Source: Pholiota molesta (Eukaryota > Basidiomycota > Agaricomycetes > Agaricales > Strophariaceae). Taken from it: DNA of 64,000 bases. The notes under the pieces were generated by a model. The model did not search any database, was not told the origin of the DNA, and saw only the letters and a program-made list of their open reading frames with translations. The translations under genes were made by a program, and so were the position numbers. Where the stretch lies: contig JACGCK010000028.1 in NCBI GenBank assembly GCA_014925825.1, positions 342,315-406,314 of the forward strand, given 5' to 3'. This document shows, piece by piece, positions 33,468 to 44,826 of the stretch (positions are counted from its first letter, which is position 1; each line of letters begins with the position of its first letter).

Positions 33468-34966
33468 TCAAATTATCACACCCCATGCCATCCGCACGTC
33501 CGCAGCGACCTGCTCCGCCGACTCCGAAGTGAATTCCAGAACCACCTTCTGCGCTTTCCGCGCATTCTCCAGGATACTCGACATCGTGAGGTCGCTGATA
33601 CGGTGAGACGAGTCTGTGCGGCGTATCGTGATCGCCCGAATGGGGCACGCATCGTTGTGCAGATCCAGCCATAGGTTATCAGCGGAAAAGATACTGCGAA
33701 CGAACAGGCCGAGGGCTTCTTCGCGTTTTGCGCTCCCCCCGAAAAACCGGCTGGACGGGGTCAATCGGAGACGGGCCAGCCCCGTTGCATGGCGCCAAAT
33801 CGGCTCTGCGTCTTGGACCGCAGGAAGGGCGTGTGCAAGGTCGTTACCCAATAGAAGGGATTTGTCCTCTAGCGTGAGCGTCGCCACCGCCGGTGTCGAG
33901 CTGAGCACTGTGTAAAGCTCGCGAAGCGCACCGCGGTTTTCCCATGGCTTCATGCCGGGCGAGGAGAGTGCGAGGGTGCGCGCGGACGGCAGATGCAGGC
34001 CCATAAAGAGCAAGCTGAGGGGGAACACAGAGTCGCTTTCGAGCCTGTTCCGGACGGCGACGGACAGTGTGTCCAGCTCTAGCAGGGTACATTCCCGGAG
34101 AGACTGGGCGTGGTGAATGTCGCTAGATTGGGTGTTGACGGTGATATTGAAGTACCCCCATTGGAGGAGTGGGACGGTGCGGATAAAGGAGAGCCAGAAA
34201 TCGAGGGAGATGACCATGTACAGGGAGATGTGCGTAAGTGCAGACCAGTTCGTGGGGATGGAGAAGTTATCGGGTGGTGCAAGGTCCATTATGGATAGAC
34301 GGCGCAGTGCCGGGAGGGCGTCATGCGGTAGGAGGGTAGCGACTTGGTAGAAAGAGGAGTTTTCAACCCGTACGTGTTCTATGAGCACCGTGTGTAGATT
34401 GGGAAAGACAACCCGGTGGCCGGTTTGTATTCTGACCTGGATTAGAACCCAGTAGAATACATCCAACTTGAGATACTGCGCCGATAACAGACATTCGAGA
34501 AGAAAGGGTATGCTGTCTCCTGTTATCTTTTGAGTTACGTTGGCGCTGGGGCCTTGGTACACTTCAAGGCTGAGGCAAGGTGCGATGTGTCCCTGATTGA
34601 CCCTCCACCACCGAATAAATTCGAGATCGCGCTCAATAAAGTCAAATCCCCAGGAATTATAGATAGACTCGTTGATGTGCTCCGGGTCAGTCATGATGGT
34701 AAGGCGATATGAGAGATGGGCCCAGAGGGGGCGGACGCCAATGCAACAGCTCTCCAGGATGAGCAGATGTGGCAGAGGAGCATCGGTGCTGTCATAACGT
34801 CAGGCTGGCGCTGCTGGAGAGGGTATCGCGGGAGGCAGTGGGTGAAGATTTCCTGGAGGATCTCGTATGGGACCCTCGTTATTGAATTTCCGGGCGAAGG
34901 CGCGGTGGGAGATGGCATTGGTGACGACACGATTGCAAGGGAGATTCTATGGATATGGATGTCCAA
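33468..34966 (-). pseudogene. F-box/LRR-like protein, one-base frame break
   Basis: The minus-strand start near 34966 opens a frame with an F-box: TRVPYEILQEIFTHCLP, then LCHICSSWRAVALAS. The usual continuation (LWAHLSYRL) is one frame away, because a run of five G on the plus strand at 34727-34731 appears one base short. After that the frame stays open from MTDPEHINES to the stop at 33468 (408 aa), with leucine-rich strands (LKLDVFYWVLI, LRRLSIMDLAP, HLPSARTLALSS). F-box proteins link substrates to SCF ubiquitin ligases through Skp1, and large families are normal in Agaricomycetes. Apart from that single missing base the gene looks healthy, so this may be an assembly error rather than a dead gene. 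Confidence 0.7.
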
Positions 34967-35141
34967 TATTAAGTTACATCAATGTGCAGCGCTTGATTTT
35001 GTCAGTGTGGGGAGTGCGGTCCGGTTATTCTCACCTTATTTGCCAATTGTGGCCCGAATATCTATCGAATTGCTTGTTTCACACCTGTAATGTCAATGCT
35101 ATCTCTATTTTATAACAGTGAATAAGAATGACAGAGTGAGA

Positions 35142-36627
35142 TTAACTGTCCGCCAGATCTCTCGGGGTATACTCTACATAAAGCCCCGGACATGCTTCCT
35201 TAACCAGCGCCACCAAATCCGGAGGACCACTCGAATCATCCACATCCACAAGCGCCAAGTGCTTATACGCCTGCCGCCCACCCCGCAGCGTCAGCGCCCG
35301 CAGCTCGGGGAACAGCGCCACCCAGCGCGGAAGACACACATCCATGGTCCCGTCCGCAAACCCCCAATCCCCATTGTCCACGACGAGCGTCTCGACGCAG
35401 CGCAGGCGCCGCTCCGGGCGCGCCGCGTCCGCGAACCCACCGCGCGCCGCGGACACCGCCGCGAACCACGCGCCGAGCCCGAGCCCCGTGCGCACGATCG
35501 CGAGCGTCAGCGTGATGCGGCGCGCGCACGCCGCGAGGTGCCGCAGCGCGCCCTCCAGCGCGGAGAAGCTGCTGACGAGCTCCTCGATGCTGATGGTAAC
35601 GGCGGCGAGGCGCGCCATGCACGCGAGCGACGGGAGGAAGTTGGTGATGTGCTCCGGGAGGTGGCCAGGGTCTCGAGGGCGGTGCGGAAGACGGGCTCGA
35701 GGGCGGTGCTGCGTGTGGGGTGTTTCGGGCGCGGCTCGTACCGGATGTGGTGGTACTCGAATGCGGTGAGCGTGCCGGGGTGCTTGGCGAGGAACTTGAT
35801 GAAGGGGTCGCGCGGGATGACGCCGTAGATGACGGTGAAGCGGCGCAGGCGGGGGAAGTGGAGGTGCGCGAGCATCGTGGCCCAATCTGCGCCGCCGCCA
35901 AATATGTTCTTGAATGCAAGGTCAGTGATAGACGCAGAATTGGTGCCGAGGGTGTGGAAGTAGAATGGGCGGAGGAGTCGAGGGAAGGTCTGGATGTAGC
36001 AGAATTTCAGCTCTTGTTTCCGGGGTGGGTCGTGTCGAGGTGGCCAATAGTCCTTGAGCCAGTCGGCGGCTTGGAGTATGCAGGCATGTTCTTGACCTCC
36101 TCGTTAACTGAGGACAGTTGCGAGGTGATGACGCGGACGTCGCTGCAGCATTTCCCGAGAATGGTGTTCAGAAGTATAATGTTCACGTTCCGTCGTTCGC
36201 TCGCAGCTCCAGCGCCATACATCGCAAGACGCAAGGTAGCACGCTTCACAGAAGACAACTTCGAGATGTAGTTGGTTAACAAATGCACCTCCTTAGCCAT
36301 CCGCACTTCGTCCTGGCAGTACCCACAGTCGTACGAGAGCCGCTCGACGGACGCCCCGACGAGGTCAAGGAATATGGAGAGCCCTCCGAGGATCTTGTGT
36401 GAACCGTAGGCGATGTCTATCTCAATCTCTTTGGAGTATGGGTCAAAGTCATACCTCCTGAAATAATGATTCAACGAAAGGGCATGGAAGCGACGCGAAG
36501 TGACGGCCAACGTCAGGAGGTCCTCGTCGTCGTCGACGTGGTCGACAATAGCAATGAGGAGCTCGGTAGGAAGTTGTTGGGTGTAGCGGTCATTATGTGG
36601 ATCTTGTGTGAGCTCGGGAGAGTACAT
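35142..36627 (-). pseudogene. F-box-like protein, at least two frame breaks
   Basis: The start at 36627 leads into QQLPTELLIAIVDHV and LLTLAVTSRRFHALSLNHYF, a clear F-box. The frame is lost near 36095, and coding resumes as ILQAADWLKDYWPPR and continues as FPRLLRPFYFHTLG and FPRLRRFTVIYGVIPRDPF. It is lost again near 35664 (GGCC where GGGCC would keep frame). It then runs from HLPEHITNFLPSLACMARL to PGLYVEYTPRDLADS at the stop 35142. Intact length would be about 490 aa. The 3' part is strikingly GC-rich. A relic of its 3' end lies at 32.3-33.35 kb. It could be a decayed gene or a good gene with indel errors. Confidence 0.65.
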
Positions 36628-36819
36628 TAGAATTCAGCGCTCAGCGCTTAGCAATGAGTTAGTAGCGCACTGCACGTGTCAAATATTTATCGCCGCCGCA
36701 GCGTGCGTAAATTAGCAACGCCTTCCTGCCCCTAGTCTCGTCTCCGACTTTCTGTCTCCTACTCTCATTTAGTTTCCCTCCACTATCAAGCCAGGCGCTT
36801 AGCGCCCTCCTCGACAACG

Positions 36820-38199
36820 ATGGGCTTCACGCAGCTCCTACCAACCACCACCAAAGCGAGGCTGGCGCTCGTCGGTGGACTGACGGCCATCTACATCATC
36901 TTCTCCACGGTTTACATGCGCTATGGTGGTAGCGCATTCCCGCTTCTACAGCCCCAGCCAGACGATCTCCGACACCACGTAGAGCTGCCTACGACAAATG
37001 GACTCCAAGTAACGGAAATGGTACGACACCAACGGGAGACGCACCTGCGTCGACACACTCGCGCATCCTGCTCGTCTCGGCCTTCTTCCCGCTCAACACG
37101 TCCAAAATTACAGAGGCGGAATACGATATGTGGCTCACCAGCTTCCTGCAGACGGTGACGACCGACGTGTACATGTACACCCCGCCAGAACACGCAGCGC
37201 GCCTCCAACGCTTCAGAGCCCCGAAAGCGACCCTGCACCTCGACACCAACTTCACCTCCATCTTCGACATTCCGCCTTGAAGGGCAAAGAGGACATGTAC
37301 ACGCGGATCGAATTAAGGACAGGGAACGCCGCGCCATTCTATCGAGTCGTACGCCGTGCTGAATGCGAAGCCGTATTTCCTGCAGGCGGCGGTGAGCACG
37401 CTCGCTAAGGGCGGCGTGAACTATGACTATGCGTTCTGGAATGACGCGCTGAGCTTCCATCGCGAGCACGCGTACCAGGACTGGCCCTCGTTTGAGCGGG
37501 TAGACAAGATATGGGAGGACGGCGCCCGGGCGACCGCGATGAACAAGGCGGACCTGTTCTTCGTCCCGACGTGGGATCTCCCCCATGTGACCATGGCGCT
37601 CTGGAATGAAGGCCTCGGGCCCGTTGATTCCAAATACACCGAAAGTACGTCCTATTCATCTCACCCTCGTCGTCGAGAACGCCCTGATTGACGTGTGGTA
37701 TTATCTACCAGCCTCGTTCTTCGGCGGCCCCCCCGCGGCCGTCGACTGGTGGGCGCGCGCCTTCTACGCGTACCACGACCACTTCCTCGCCCTCGAGCTC
37801 TTCGTCGGCAAGGACCAGGCGCTCGCGAACACCCTCGCGCTCCTCTTCGCCCCGCGCCTGCTCACCGTGTGGGCCAACGACCCCCGCGCCCCCGCGCACG
37901 TCGCGCTCCTCTCATCCTCTCCAGGGCGCACGCCCGCGCAGAGCTTCCTGGGGCAGTGCGGCGCGGAGTGGTTCTACTACCAGTTCCTGATGGCGAGCGA
38001 GGCGGAGCGCGAGAGGATGCGCGAGCGGTGGGTCGCGGAGGCCGGGGGGTGGTGGGGGTGGTGGAGCGCGCGGCACACGGAGCCGTGTCGGGGACGGGGT
38101 GCTGGGCATGAGCGCGGCGCTGCGGACGCGGTTTGGGGCGGGGTGGAATTCGCCGGGGGCGGGGGTGCAGGTCCGGGGAGTGTATCGTGGCGTTTGATG
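36820..38199 (+). pseudogene. HtrL/YibB-like (glycosyltransferase-like) membrane protein, several frame breaks
   Basis: The ATG at 36820 begins a short tail and one membrane anchor (LALVGGLTAIYIIFSTVYM), a type II topology. Luminal-type segments follow in changing frames: RILLVSAFFPLNTSKITE, then MYTPPEHAARL, then SIESYAVLNAKPYFLQAAV and YDYAFWNDALSFHREHAY. After an intron (37645-37711) come SFFGGPPAAVDWWARAFYAY, FVGKDQALANTL and FLGQCGAEWFYYQFLM. The order (AFF, then N-x-K, then W-x-D, then FFGG, then DQ) fits the HtrL/YibB family, suspected glycosyltransferases. Frames change near 36990, 37275, 37325 and 38060-38120, mostly in G/C runs. The stop at 38197 follows the best frame (GVYRGV). The function is inferred from pattern only. 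Confidence 0.5.
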
Positions 38200-38691
38200 G
38201 ACATGGATTTGGCTTTGGTTTTGCGTATGGACTATTTATTAATTTGCCTATTCGTGACGATTTTTGCTACGCTCTGTTACAAAATTTGATTGCCAATACA
38301 ATACAGGATCGGAATCTGTTATACCGAAGGATGTATGTACTTCCTCGACACGGATGCAGTTCATGACAATCATTCTCTACACCATTTCTTGAGCTTTGAC
38401 GGTCAAAACATGCAACGTGATAGTATAAATGATGGGTATAGGGAAAGGATGTAAAATTAAACGCAACATGTCCGATCTTCCAAGATATGTAATAGAGTTC
38501 TCGAAGTCTGAATGGCCAACTGCCACGCTCAAGACACAAAGCAAAGACAGCAAAAGGGGTATATAGGCGTGGTTCGTGAATATTGACGCGGTAGTGATTT
38601 GTATACACGTATAATTGGACGTGTGGGTATGGGATAAAAAGTACAAGCAATAGCGTGATTCCAAGGTGACTATCACAGCACGACGAGGCAC
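38200..38691. other. Convergent intergenic region
   Basis: AT-rich DNA between two converging genes; no gene seen. Confidence 0.6.
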
Positions 38692-39472
38692 CTAATAGCA
38701 CCCAAATGCACTGATCATTAGGCCTAGCGTTGTGTCTTGGCCGATATGTCCTCTCCTCGAGCTCGCTGCACTACTATTGGTGGATGTCGCAGATGTAGTC
38801 GGCGGTGCAGTCGTCGTCGAGTCAGAGGTAGTCGCTGGCGACGACGTGGTGGTGGGGACCGGAGGAAAAGAGAGCGAGGGGGAAAGGCTGGCGACGTTGC
38901 AGAATTGCTGCGCGAGCGTTTCGGAGGAGGAGACTTGGTCTGGGCAGTTTGCGAGGATGCATGCAACGAGTTCTGCAGTGAAATTAGGTCTACAAATTTT
39001 TTGAGTTCGGGATTCGAGTGAATAATGGCAGAATCGGAGATCTGGGTCAAGATCACTTACTTGACACAGAAACAGTTGACGTCGACGACGCTAGAGCATC
39101 CAACTCTAGATATACCAGACGCAAGGCAGTCCGATACTATGTTCCGAAGTCGATGAAATAGATAAATCAGCGCTGCAAACCAACCATCGCAAAAAACACA
39201 AAAGATTGCTCACCACATGTCGGCACATTGCTCAGGCTGGGATACTGAGCCGTGCTCGTCGAAGTCGCCGAAGTTGTTGTCTGCGAATTTGACGACGCCC
39301 CGCTGGTTGTGCGTGTAGTCGTCGTGCTCGCGCCCGACGTCGTCGGCAAGGTTCCCGTCGACGTCTGGTTCGTGAGCGTGACGGTGGGCGGCACTAGACT
39401 TGCAGAGCCCAATGTCTGGGCAACTAGTTGGCCGAGAAGGAGAATGAGCGTGGTGGGAAGGGGTCTGTACAT
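38692..39472 (-). CDS. CFEM-domain extracellular protein, Ser/Thr-rich
   Basis: Three minus-strand exons (39472-39214, 39136-39061, 38989-38692; introns 77 and 71 bp) give 210 aa in frame. An N-terminal signal peptide (PLPTTLILLLGQLVAQTLG) is followed by a Thr/Ser-rich stretch, then a CFEM domain with eight cysteines: VPTC-VSDC after the first splice, then VGCSSVVDVNCFC, then ELVACILANCPD and QQFCNVAS. The Asp two before NC is the residue that ligates haem in known CFEM proteins. A second Thr/Ser-rich region precedes a weak hydrophobic end (LGLMISAFGCY), too short to be a confident GPI signal. CFEM proteins sit in the wall or membrane, bind haem-iron or act as adhesins or effectors. The start at 39472 is chosen because it begins the signal peptide. 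Confidence 0.85.
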
Positions 39473-40171
39473 TGGTGGAGGTCGAAAGGAAGAGCTGCGC
39501 ACAAGTTGGGCACAACAGGCCGTCGCGGTCACGTGTCACTACTGTAATTAGCCGACAGTACGGACCGCTCCGCACCGGCAATCACCCTATCAGGGAGCTT
39601 CCTCATTCCCAGACGGATTCCGGCCACAGGACCGAACACGACCGCCATCCCCATGCCGCCCAGTCGCTCACGACGTCTCAACTACGGAGAGCGGCATCCA
39701 CTGACTCCATCTCCTCTCCCTGTGGCTACAACGACGACGCACGGCGCACGGAGAGTCGTCGGACGAAGTGTCGTCAGTACGGCGTAAAGTTTGGTGTGGG
39801 TGTTGCGTGACCCGTGAGCTTTGCATGGTTGACGGTCGCTATAATGCTGTTGTAGCCACCAACCGTCGCCATCGCCAGTCTGTCCGACCCCTGCCGAGCG
39901 TAATGGGGCAGCCCGTCGTTGTGCTGTGTGCGCCACGTATAACGGTACTGGTACATCAGCATAATCACCGATGTGGCAGAGGTTTATCTCCCTTTATGCC
40001 TTCCATAGCACTTAGATTTAAGTCGTTTTCCTCATGCATAAAACATATGTATACAGGAGCTTATCATGTAAGTACCAATTAAACGTTATCCACAACTTTA
40101 CTCCCTTTACACAACCTTTACCCTCCAATAAAATCATCAACAAAACTGAGATTCGATGGACGGGGGCCTTC
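39473..40171. other. Intergenic; CFEM promoter side
   Basis: No gene seen. The first 120 bases recur in diverged form at 44516-44642. Confidence 0.55.
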
Positions 40172-40894
40172 TCATTCTCGTAGGCTGCTGGAAAAGTTCT
40201 GCATCAAAATGAGGTGAGAAGATGACCTAGAAATACTCGAAACCACCGACCTCTCGTCAGGTCCATACAGTATGTTACCATCAACAATTGGAATCAGTTC
40301 ATGTTTCATGGAGTCAACTGTCCTCCACCAATCCTTGTTGGGCGGTGGCAGAATCATCTGAGCGCGGTTGATCTTGCCCAGCGCAAGAGCCGTGAATGCG
40401 AAGTTTGCCAGAAGAGGAGTGGTGGTGTCTATGTCATACTCTCGAGACATAAACAAAATGCCAGGTGTACTCTTCCGCCGCACAAAAAGAATGTTCGTGA
40501 ATATGAGGATAGAATGGCATACTCGACACCTTTGTCGAGCATTTGTGCCCATATCTAAGGGGGGATATGCCACTTAGCAAGCCGGGAAGATTGGTACGTT
40601 AATCGGAGGAAGATAAGCACATACCTGCACGAAGATCTTCGTTTCTTTGGACAAAGCGGGGGCCTCCGGATCCGTCGGCCAATGAAACTTGATTGCACGT
40701 CCGAGAGGCATTCCACGCCAACGGCTCATCATCATCCGAAGAGCCGCAAGGCCAGGCCCTTGAAGCACCGGATCGTTCTTTATTTCGGCAACCTCCTGAA
40801 CATCTCCAGCAGCATCGCCGAGTACCAGTCCGTCAGCAATATGCTGCTTTCCGCCGCATGACCGAAGATTAGGAAAGGCTGTACAGATTGCCAC
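40172..40894 (-). CDS. Unknown fungal protein with an E-x-K nuclease-like strand (frame break)
   Basis: Minus strand. The first exon contains CTAFPNLRSCGGKQHIADGL and DVQEVAEIKND, then a helix GLAALRMMMSRWRGMPLG, ending KIFVQ at an intron (GTATGT...CCCTTAG). The next exon resumes as IWAQMLDKGVEYAILSSYSR. The frame slips by one base in a run of five A on the plus strand at 40484-40488. Coding continues as KSTPGILFMSREYD to the end at 40172. The pattern (EVAEIK, conserved helix, then Q-x2-AQM and 'LSSY') is typical of uncharacterised basidiomycete proteins and resembles a PD-(D/E)xK nuclease fold, but that is an inference. It starts 22 bases from the divergent kinase-like gene. Confidence 0.5.
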
Positions 40895-40916
40895 GGCAGT
40901 AACACCTGTCTACCTC

Positions 40917-41977
40917 ATGAGCGAACTCATCCTTTCTTGCCACCTCGGTATCAACCACCAACTCGAACATGATCCCCCCTCCGAACCGTTTGTATTTCAA
41001 CGCGTCACTCAGGCTGGTTGCCCCACACCAGCGGCCACACTTTCGTACCGCATCGATAAAGTCACAGAGATCTATGAGGGCGACTACACTACTGTCTACC
41101 GTGCATCGCTTCTCGGCCAACAATCGGGCGGACCCCGTAATATTGTCCTGAAGGCCGATGTAAACGCACGATACCCGCGTTCTTCGATGTTCACTCAGGA
41201 AGCGTCACGATACGAGAAGGATCTTCAACATATGCAGGGAATCTACATTCCCGACTGCTACGGTCTTTTTCAAGCGACAATCTACAACAAACTTATCTCT
41301 GTGCTATTGCTGGAGGATTGCGGTGAAAGTATCAATTTGCGAGATGAGAGTCTTTCATACTCAGATAAGTGAGTGGCACATCACTCGTATCAGTTCATAC
41401 TCAACAAGATGTGTATAGAATTCAGATATTCAAGCTGTTTACGAAACTCCATGCGAGCGGTTTCGCGCATCACGATGTTGACGGACGCAATATCATGAAA
41501 AACCAAGACGGCAAATTCATTCTCGTCGATCTGGAGCATTCCAGGCCCCACAAGTGTGAAGTACGGCTCCACGTTCTCATCGGGGATTTTGCCCCGCGCA
41601 AATTAGATTTTGGGTGTCAAGAGTTGTATAACCTCGCTATGGAACTAGACTTTTGGCTGCCAGGTATGTATACTATGTCATACGGTCGTCATGCTCATTT
41701 CGAACCGATCTACCTAGGAAATCTGAAATTTTATGGGTATCAAGTGCCCGTTTGTGAATTCAAAAATGGAGAAGCCAAGAATCTCGTGGGTTTGTTACCA
41801 TCCTATATGCTCAGAACAGAGGAGGCTCGTCAGGAGGCTTTACGATGTGCCGAAAAGATGATCGAAGACGTTCAGGACATTCAGGCAGAGTACGCAAATG
41901 TTCCCGACGAAGAACGATACCTCCGCCCGTCCGACATTCCAAAGTCGCGCTCCAGTTCGAAGCCAACCCCTGTGTAA
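40917..41977 (+). CDS. Atypical protein-kinase-like protein
   Basis: Exons 40917-41368 and 41419-41977 (50-bp intron GTGAGT...GTATAG). The N-lobe shows a glycine-loop-like EIYEGDYTTVYRASL and the lysine strand NIVLKADVNARY. The C-lobe has the catalytic loop LHASGFAHHDVDGRNIM (H-x-D...N) and FILVDLEHS, where DLE replaces DFG. A downstream CQELYNLAMELDFW segment is typical of basidiomycete kinase-like genes. A 54-bp in-frame intron (41664-41717) is possible but not required. It resembles the aminoglycoside-phosphotransferase or FunK1-type kinases of Agaricomycetes. Substrate and activity cannot be told. It is divergent from the gene at 40172-40894, with only a 22-bp gap between starts. Confidence 0.65.
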
Positions 41978-44826
41978 GATTCGAACCCCAGTTCCGCCGT
42001 GGGGTTCCCTCGGAGTCGGGATGTGATGGACATTGACATGGAGGCGGTTTGCTGAGGTGGTCAATAGTTAGGAATCGATAAATTAAAGATACCTTTCTCA
42101 TTCCCGCTCGCATGAGTGTCTGGCCTTGCATTCCTAACAGCTGTCTTGGTGCCTGCATAGGAAGTGCTTTACATCATAGTCTTGAGGGCATCGCTGACGA
42201 TGCGAGCCTCAGAACGGGACAGAAGAGCGGACTGAGTGTTGTCCATAGTGACTTCAACGAGCCCAGAAGTCTCAACAAGACTGGGTTACCTTAGTTGTAG
42301 GTACTCGAGACAATTTAGAGAGAAGGGATGCCTGCGAAAACATGGGAAACACTCCAGATCCGAAAATGTTGTATGAACATTTTCAGACCCTCTTCATGGA
42401 GCGCTACCGAGTCGCGCGTATTGGCCTTGCTCGTTCAACTTGCTAATTCCGGTTGCATTCCGTTCCCATCCCAAATCCATTCATTTGGTGCTACTACGTA
42501 CATGGGGTGTATAAAAGGGCTACCTAGTTCACCGTCTGTCCTCATCCCCAACATCCTCCGCTCTCCTCCGCTCTCATCTTCCTCTCTCATCACCTCCGCC
42601 GCCTACAGCCCCCCGGGGTCTTTCATCACGGCCGCTGACATTGCCACCTAGCTCACCGCCGTCAACGACTGCCTAGCTCCTGGGTAAGTGCACACCTTCC
42701 CGACGTTCGTCATCGTCGCTGATGTTTCCCTCGCTTAGAGCCGACGATCGACGACGGCGCATCTCGAGGCGCCGCTTGAGCGCGTGCGCGCTTGCTCTGG
42801 GTAAGTCATCATGCTTGTTGACGGCATCCGAGCTGAATGCAGGACAGCGGAGTCGGTGGGTAGGACGTGGCAAGGACGCGCGACGCTCGTCGACGGTGAG
42901 GTACGTGCGAAGCGATGGCGGCGTCGGCGCTGCCGTCTGCGGCCTCGTCTCGGCCTTGCCTTGGCAGCGCCCCGCAACGAATCGCGCCCACCCACCTCAC
43001 GCAGCCATCCACGCGCTTCTCGTCGCCGTTTGGAGCCCGCCTCGCACGTCCCGTGGCGTCCATGCCGTCCGTCCGACCTTGAGCTCATAGACTCCATTGC
43101 TAGCGCGTGCGATCGAGGCGTCGACATCGAGGAGTTGCGTCGAGGGCGAGGGTGAAGGGCGGATGCAACAGCGGCTGGATGCCCCCGCCGTCGTTATATG
43201 CAGCCCAGAGGGTGGGCGGTTTGCAGTCTGAGGCAGTCGGTGGGTGAGTCGATGAGGCGCTGGCAGCGCCCGCTCTGCAGTTAGCACCCAATACCTCGAA
43301 CTGACCTTCTCCCGCCTTCATCCACAGCTGATTGATCGCCAACGTCTTACGCAGCGGCAGCGGCGCCCGCAACGCCATTCGACTTCGTGCCCTCCAGCCC
43401 CGCTCGACGATCGGCACTGAGCTCGTGCGCACGAACGGATCCGCACCGCCGACTTCCACAGACGCGAGCGCGCACGCCGCCATCGAGGACGACGTCGTGA
43501 TTGAGGGGCATCGTCGAGGGCTAGAGCAGCCGAGGGTGTTGGAGGGCGGCGTGTCGAAGGGCTACAGTCGCAACGGTAAGCAGAAATCCAGGGATCAGAA
43601 CAAACGCAGACGACTCACCGCCGACCAGGATGCACCTACGCCTCCCGCGGCGTCGAATACGGTGCCTCGGGGACTCGTCGCCGGTGCCCACGGCGCTTGG
43701 CAAGGCGCCATCGATTCGGCGCGGTCGTCGATGGGTGGGGCGCGATCATCGTCGACTCGGTGTTGGCGATGTTTTCCTGTTTGAAATGTCTCGGTATCAG
43801 CGACTGCAGACACCCAGCAGCACACCCACGCACCTGTAGGACTCCATGACAGCCGCCCCGCTCGCCTCCACCTCGGGACATCCGCCCTCCGCTTGTTCGC
43901 CTCGTACTTCTCGATCTTCGCGCTGGCCGCGCTGTTCCGCACTCGCCTCGCCCCGCCCCGCCGCCTGCTCGTCGTCCGCGGCCGCGGCCTCGCCCGCCGT
44001 CTCCGCCTCGCGGTCGACGTTCTCCGATGGATGGTGATGGTAGTTGGAGGCGATATCGTCGACGACAATCTTGCAGGGATGGAGCGTGGTGGTAGTCGTA
44101 CAGGCCGTGGGTGGGAAGGTCGTACCTGGGGCCCCGCCATCGTCGAGGGAACTGGGTGGCGATTAGGCTAGGATGGCAAAGGTAAGCAAACACGCAGAAA
44201 ACGGAAGGTTACCGTTACTCACATTGCCAGTCAGCCATTGGGCCTCCCGCGGCATCGGACACGGTCCCTGGGACCCGTCGTCATCATCGTCGCCCACAGC
44301 GCCTGGCAGCGTGTCTCGAAGAACGGTGCCTGGTGGTCTCGTCGTCGCTAGCTACCAGGGCGTTGGAGATGAGCGCAGAGGGCGGAGAGCGCCAGAGAGC
44401 ACGGGACGGTGTGAGGAGACGAGTCCGGGGCGGGAAGATGAAAGGAAGGGGAACGGAGGATGGGACGCCGAGGGGCTTGCGAGTGCGCGGACGGGTGCTG
44501 GGATGTGAGAGTTGTCTGGGCAACTAGTTGGCCGAGAAAGAGAAAGGGGTCTGTACATTGGGAGATCAAAGAAGAACTGCCATCGCGGTTGTAGCAAATC
44601 ACGTGTAAGGACCGCTGCACCGGCAATCATCAATCACCTATCGTTCAAGTCAAACGCCAGTGAGCACGTATGTTCATTGTTTACTTACAACATGGTCGAT
44701 TCGGACCCTATCGCGCACAAGGTCGAAAACCAGGTGAGGTTCCCTCCGAAATAAATGTGAGGTGCTATAGACTTAAATTCACTGTAGCGCCTCAGGTCCA
44801 CATCCCATAACCCAGCTGATCCACCG
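41978..44826. other. Long region without a supported gene, diverged internal repeats
   Basis: GC-rich between 42.7 and 44.5 kb, with long open frames on both strands and all phases; none has a motif. Two segments resemble each other (about 43645-43712 and 44238-44318, both starting CCTCCCGCGGC). 44516-44642 is a fragment of the CFEM gene. It looks like old duplicated or transposon-derived DNA. Confidence 0.5.
44516..44642 (-). pseudogene. Fragment of the CFEM gene start (signal-peptide end and promoter)
   Basis: TGGGCAACTAGTTGGCCGAG and GGGGTCTGTACATTGG occur here and at 39418-39475. The matching upstream part (CACCGGCAATCA) recurs at about 39570 and 44620. On the minus strand it reads MYRPLSLSRPTSCPDN, an altered copy of the CFEM N-terminus. 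The CFEM domain itself is absent. Confidence 0.75.

Noticed and set aside
37009..37110. Intron (GTAACG...TTACAG) in the HtrL/YibB-like gene
   Set aside because: It would remove the conserved LLVSAFFPLNTSK stretch; a one-base shift fits better.
41561..41606. Second intron in the kinase-like gene
   Set aside because: Removing it puts the conserved CQELYNLAMELDFW segment out of frame, while reading through keeps it.
43100..44200. Overlapping Arg/Ala-rich frames on both strands between 42.7 and 44.5 kb
   Set aside because: All six phases are open for long stretches; composition is that of random GC-rich DNA and no family pattern is seen.
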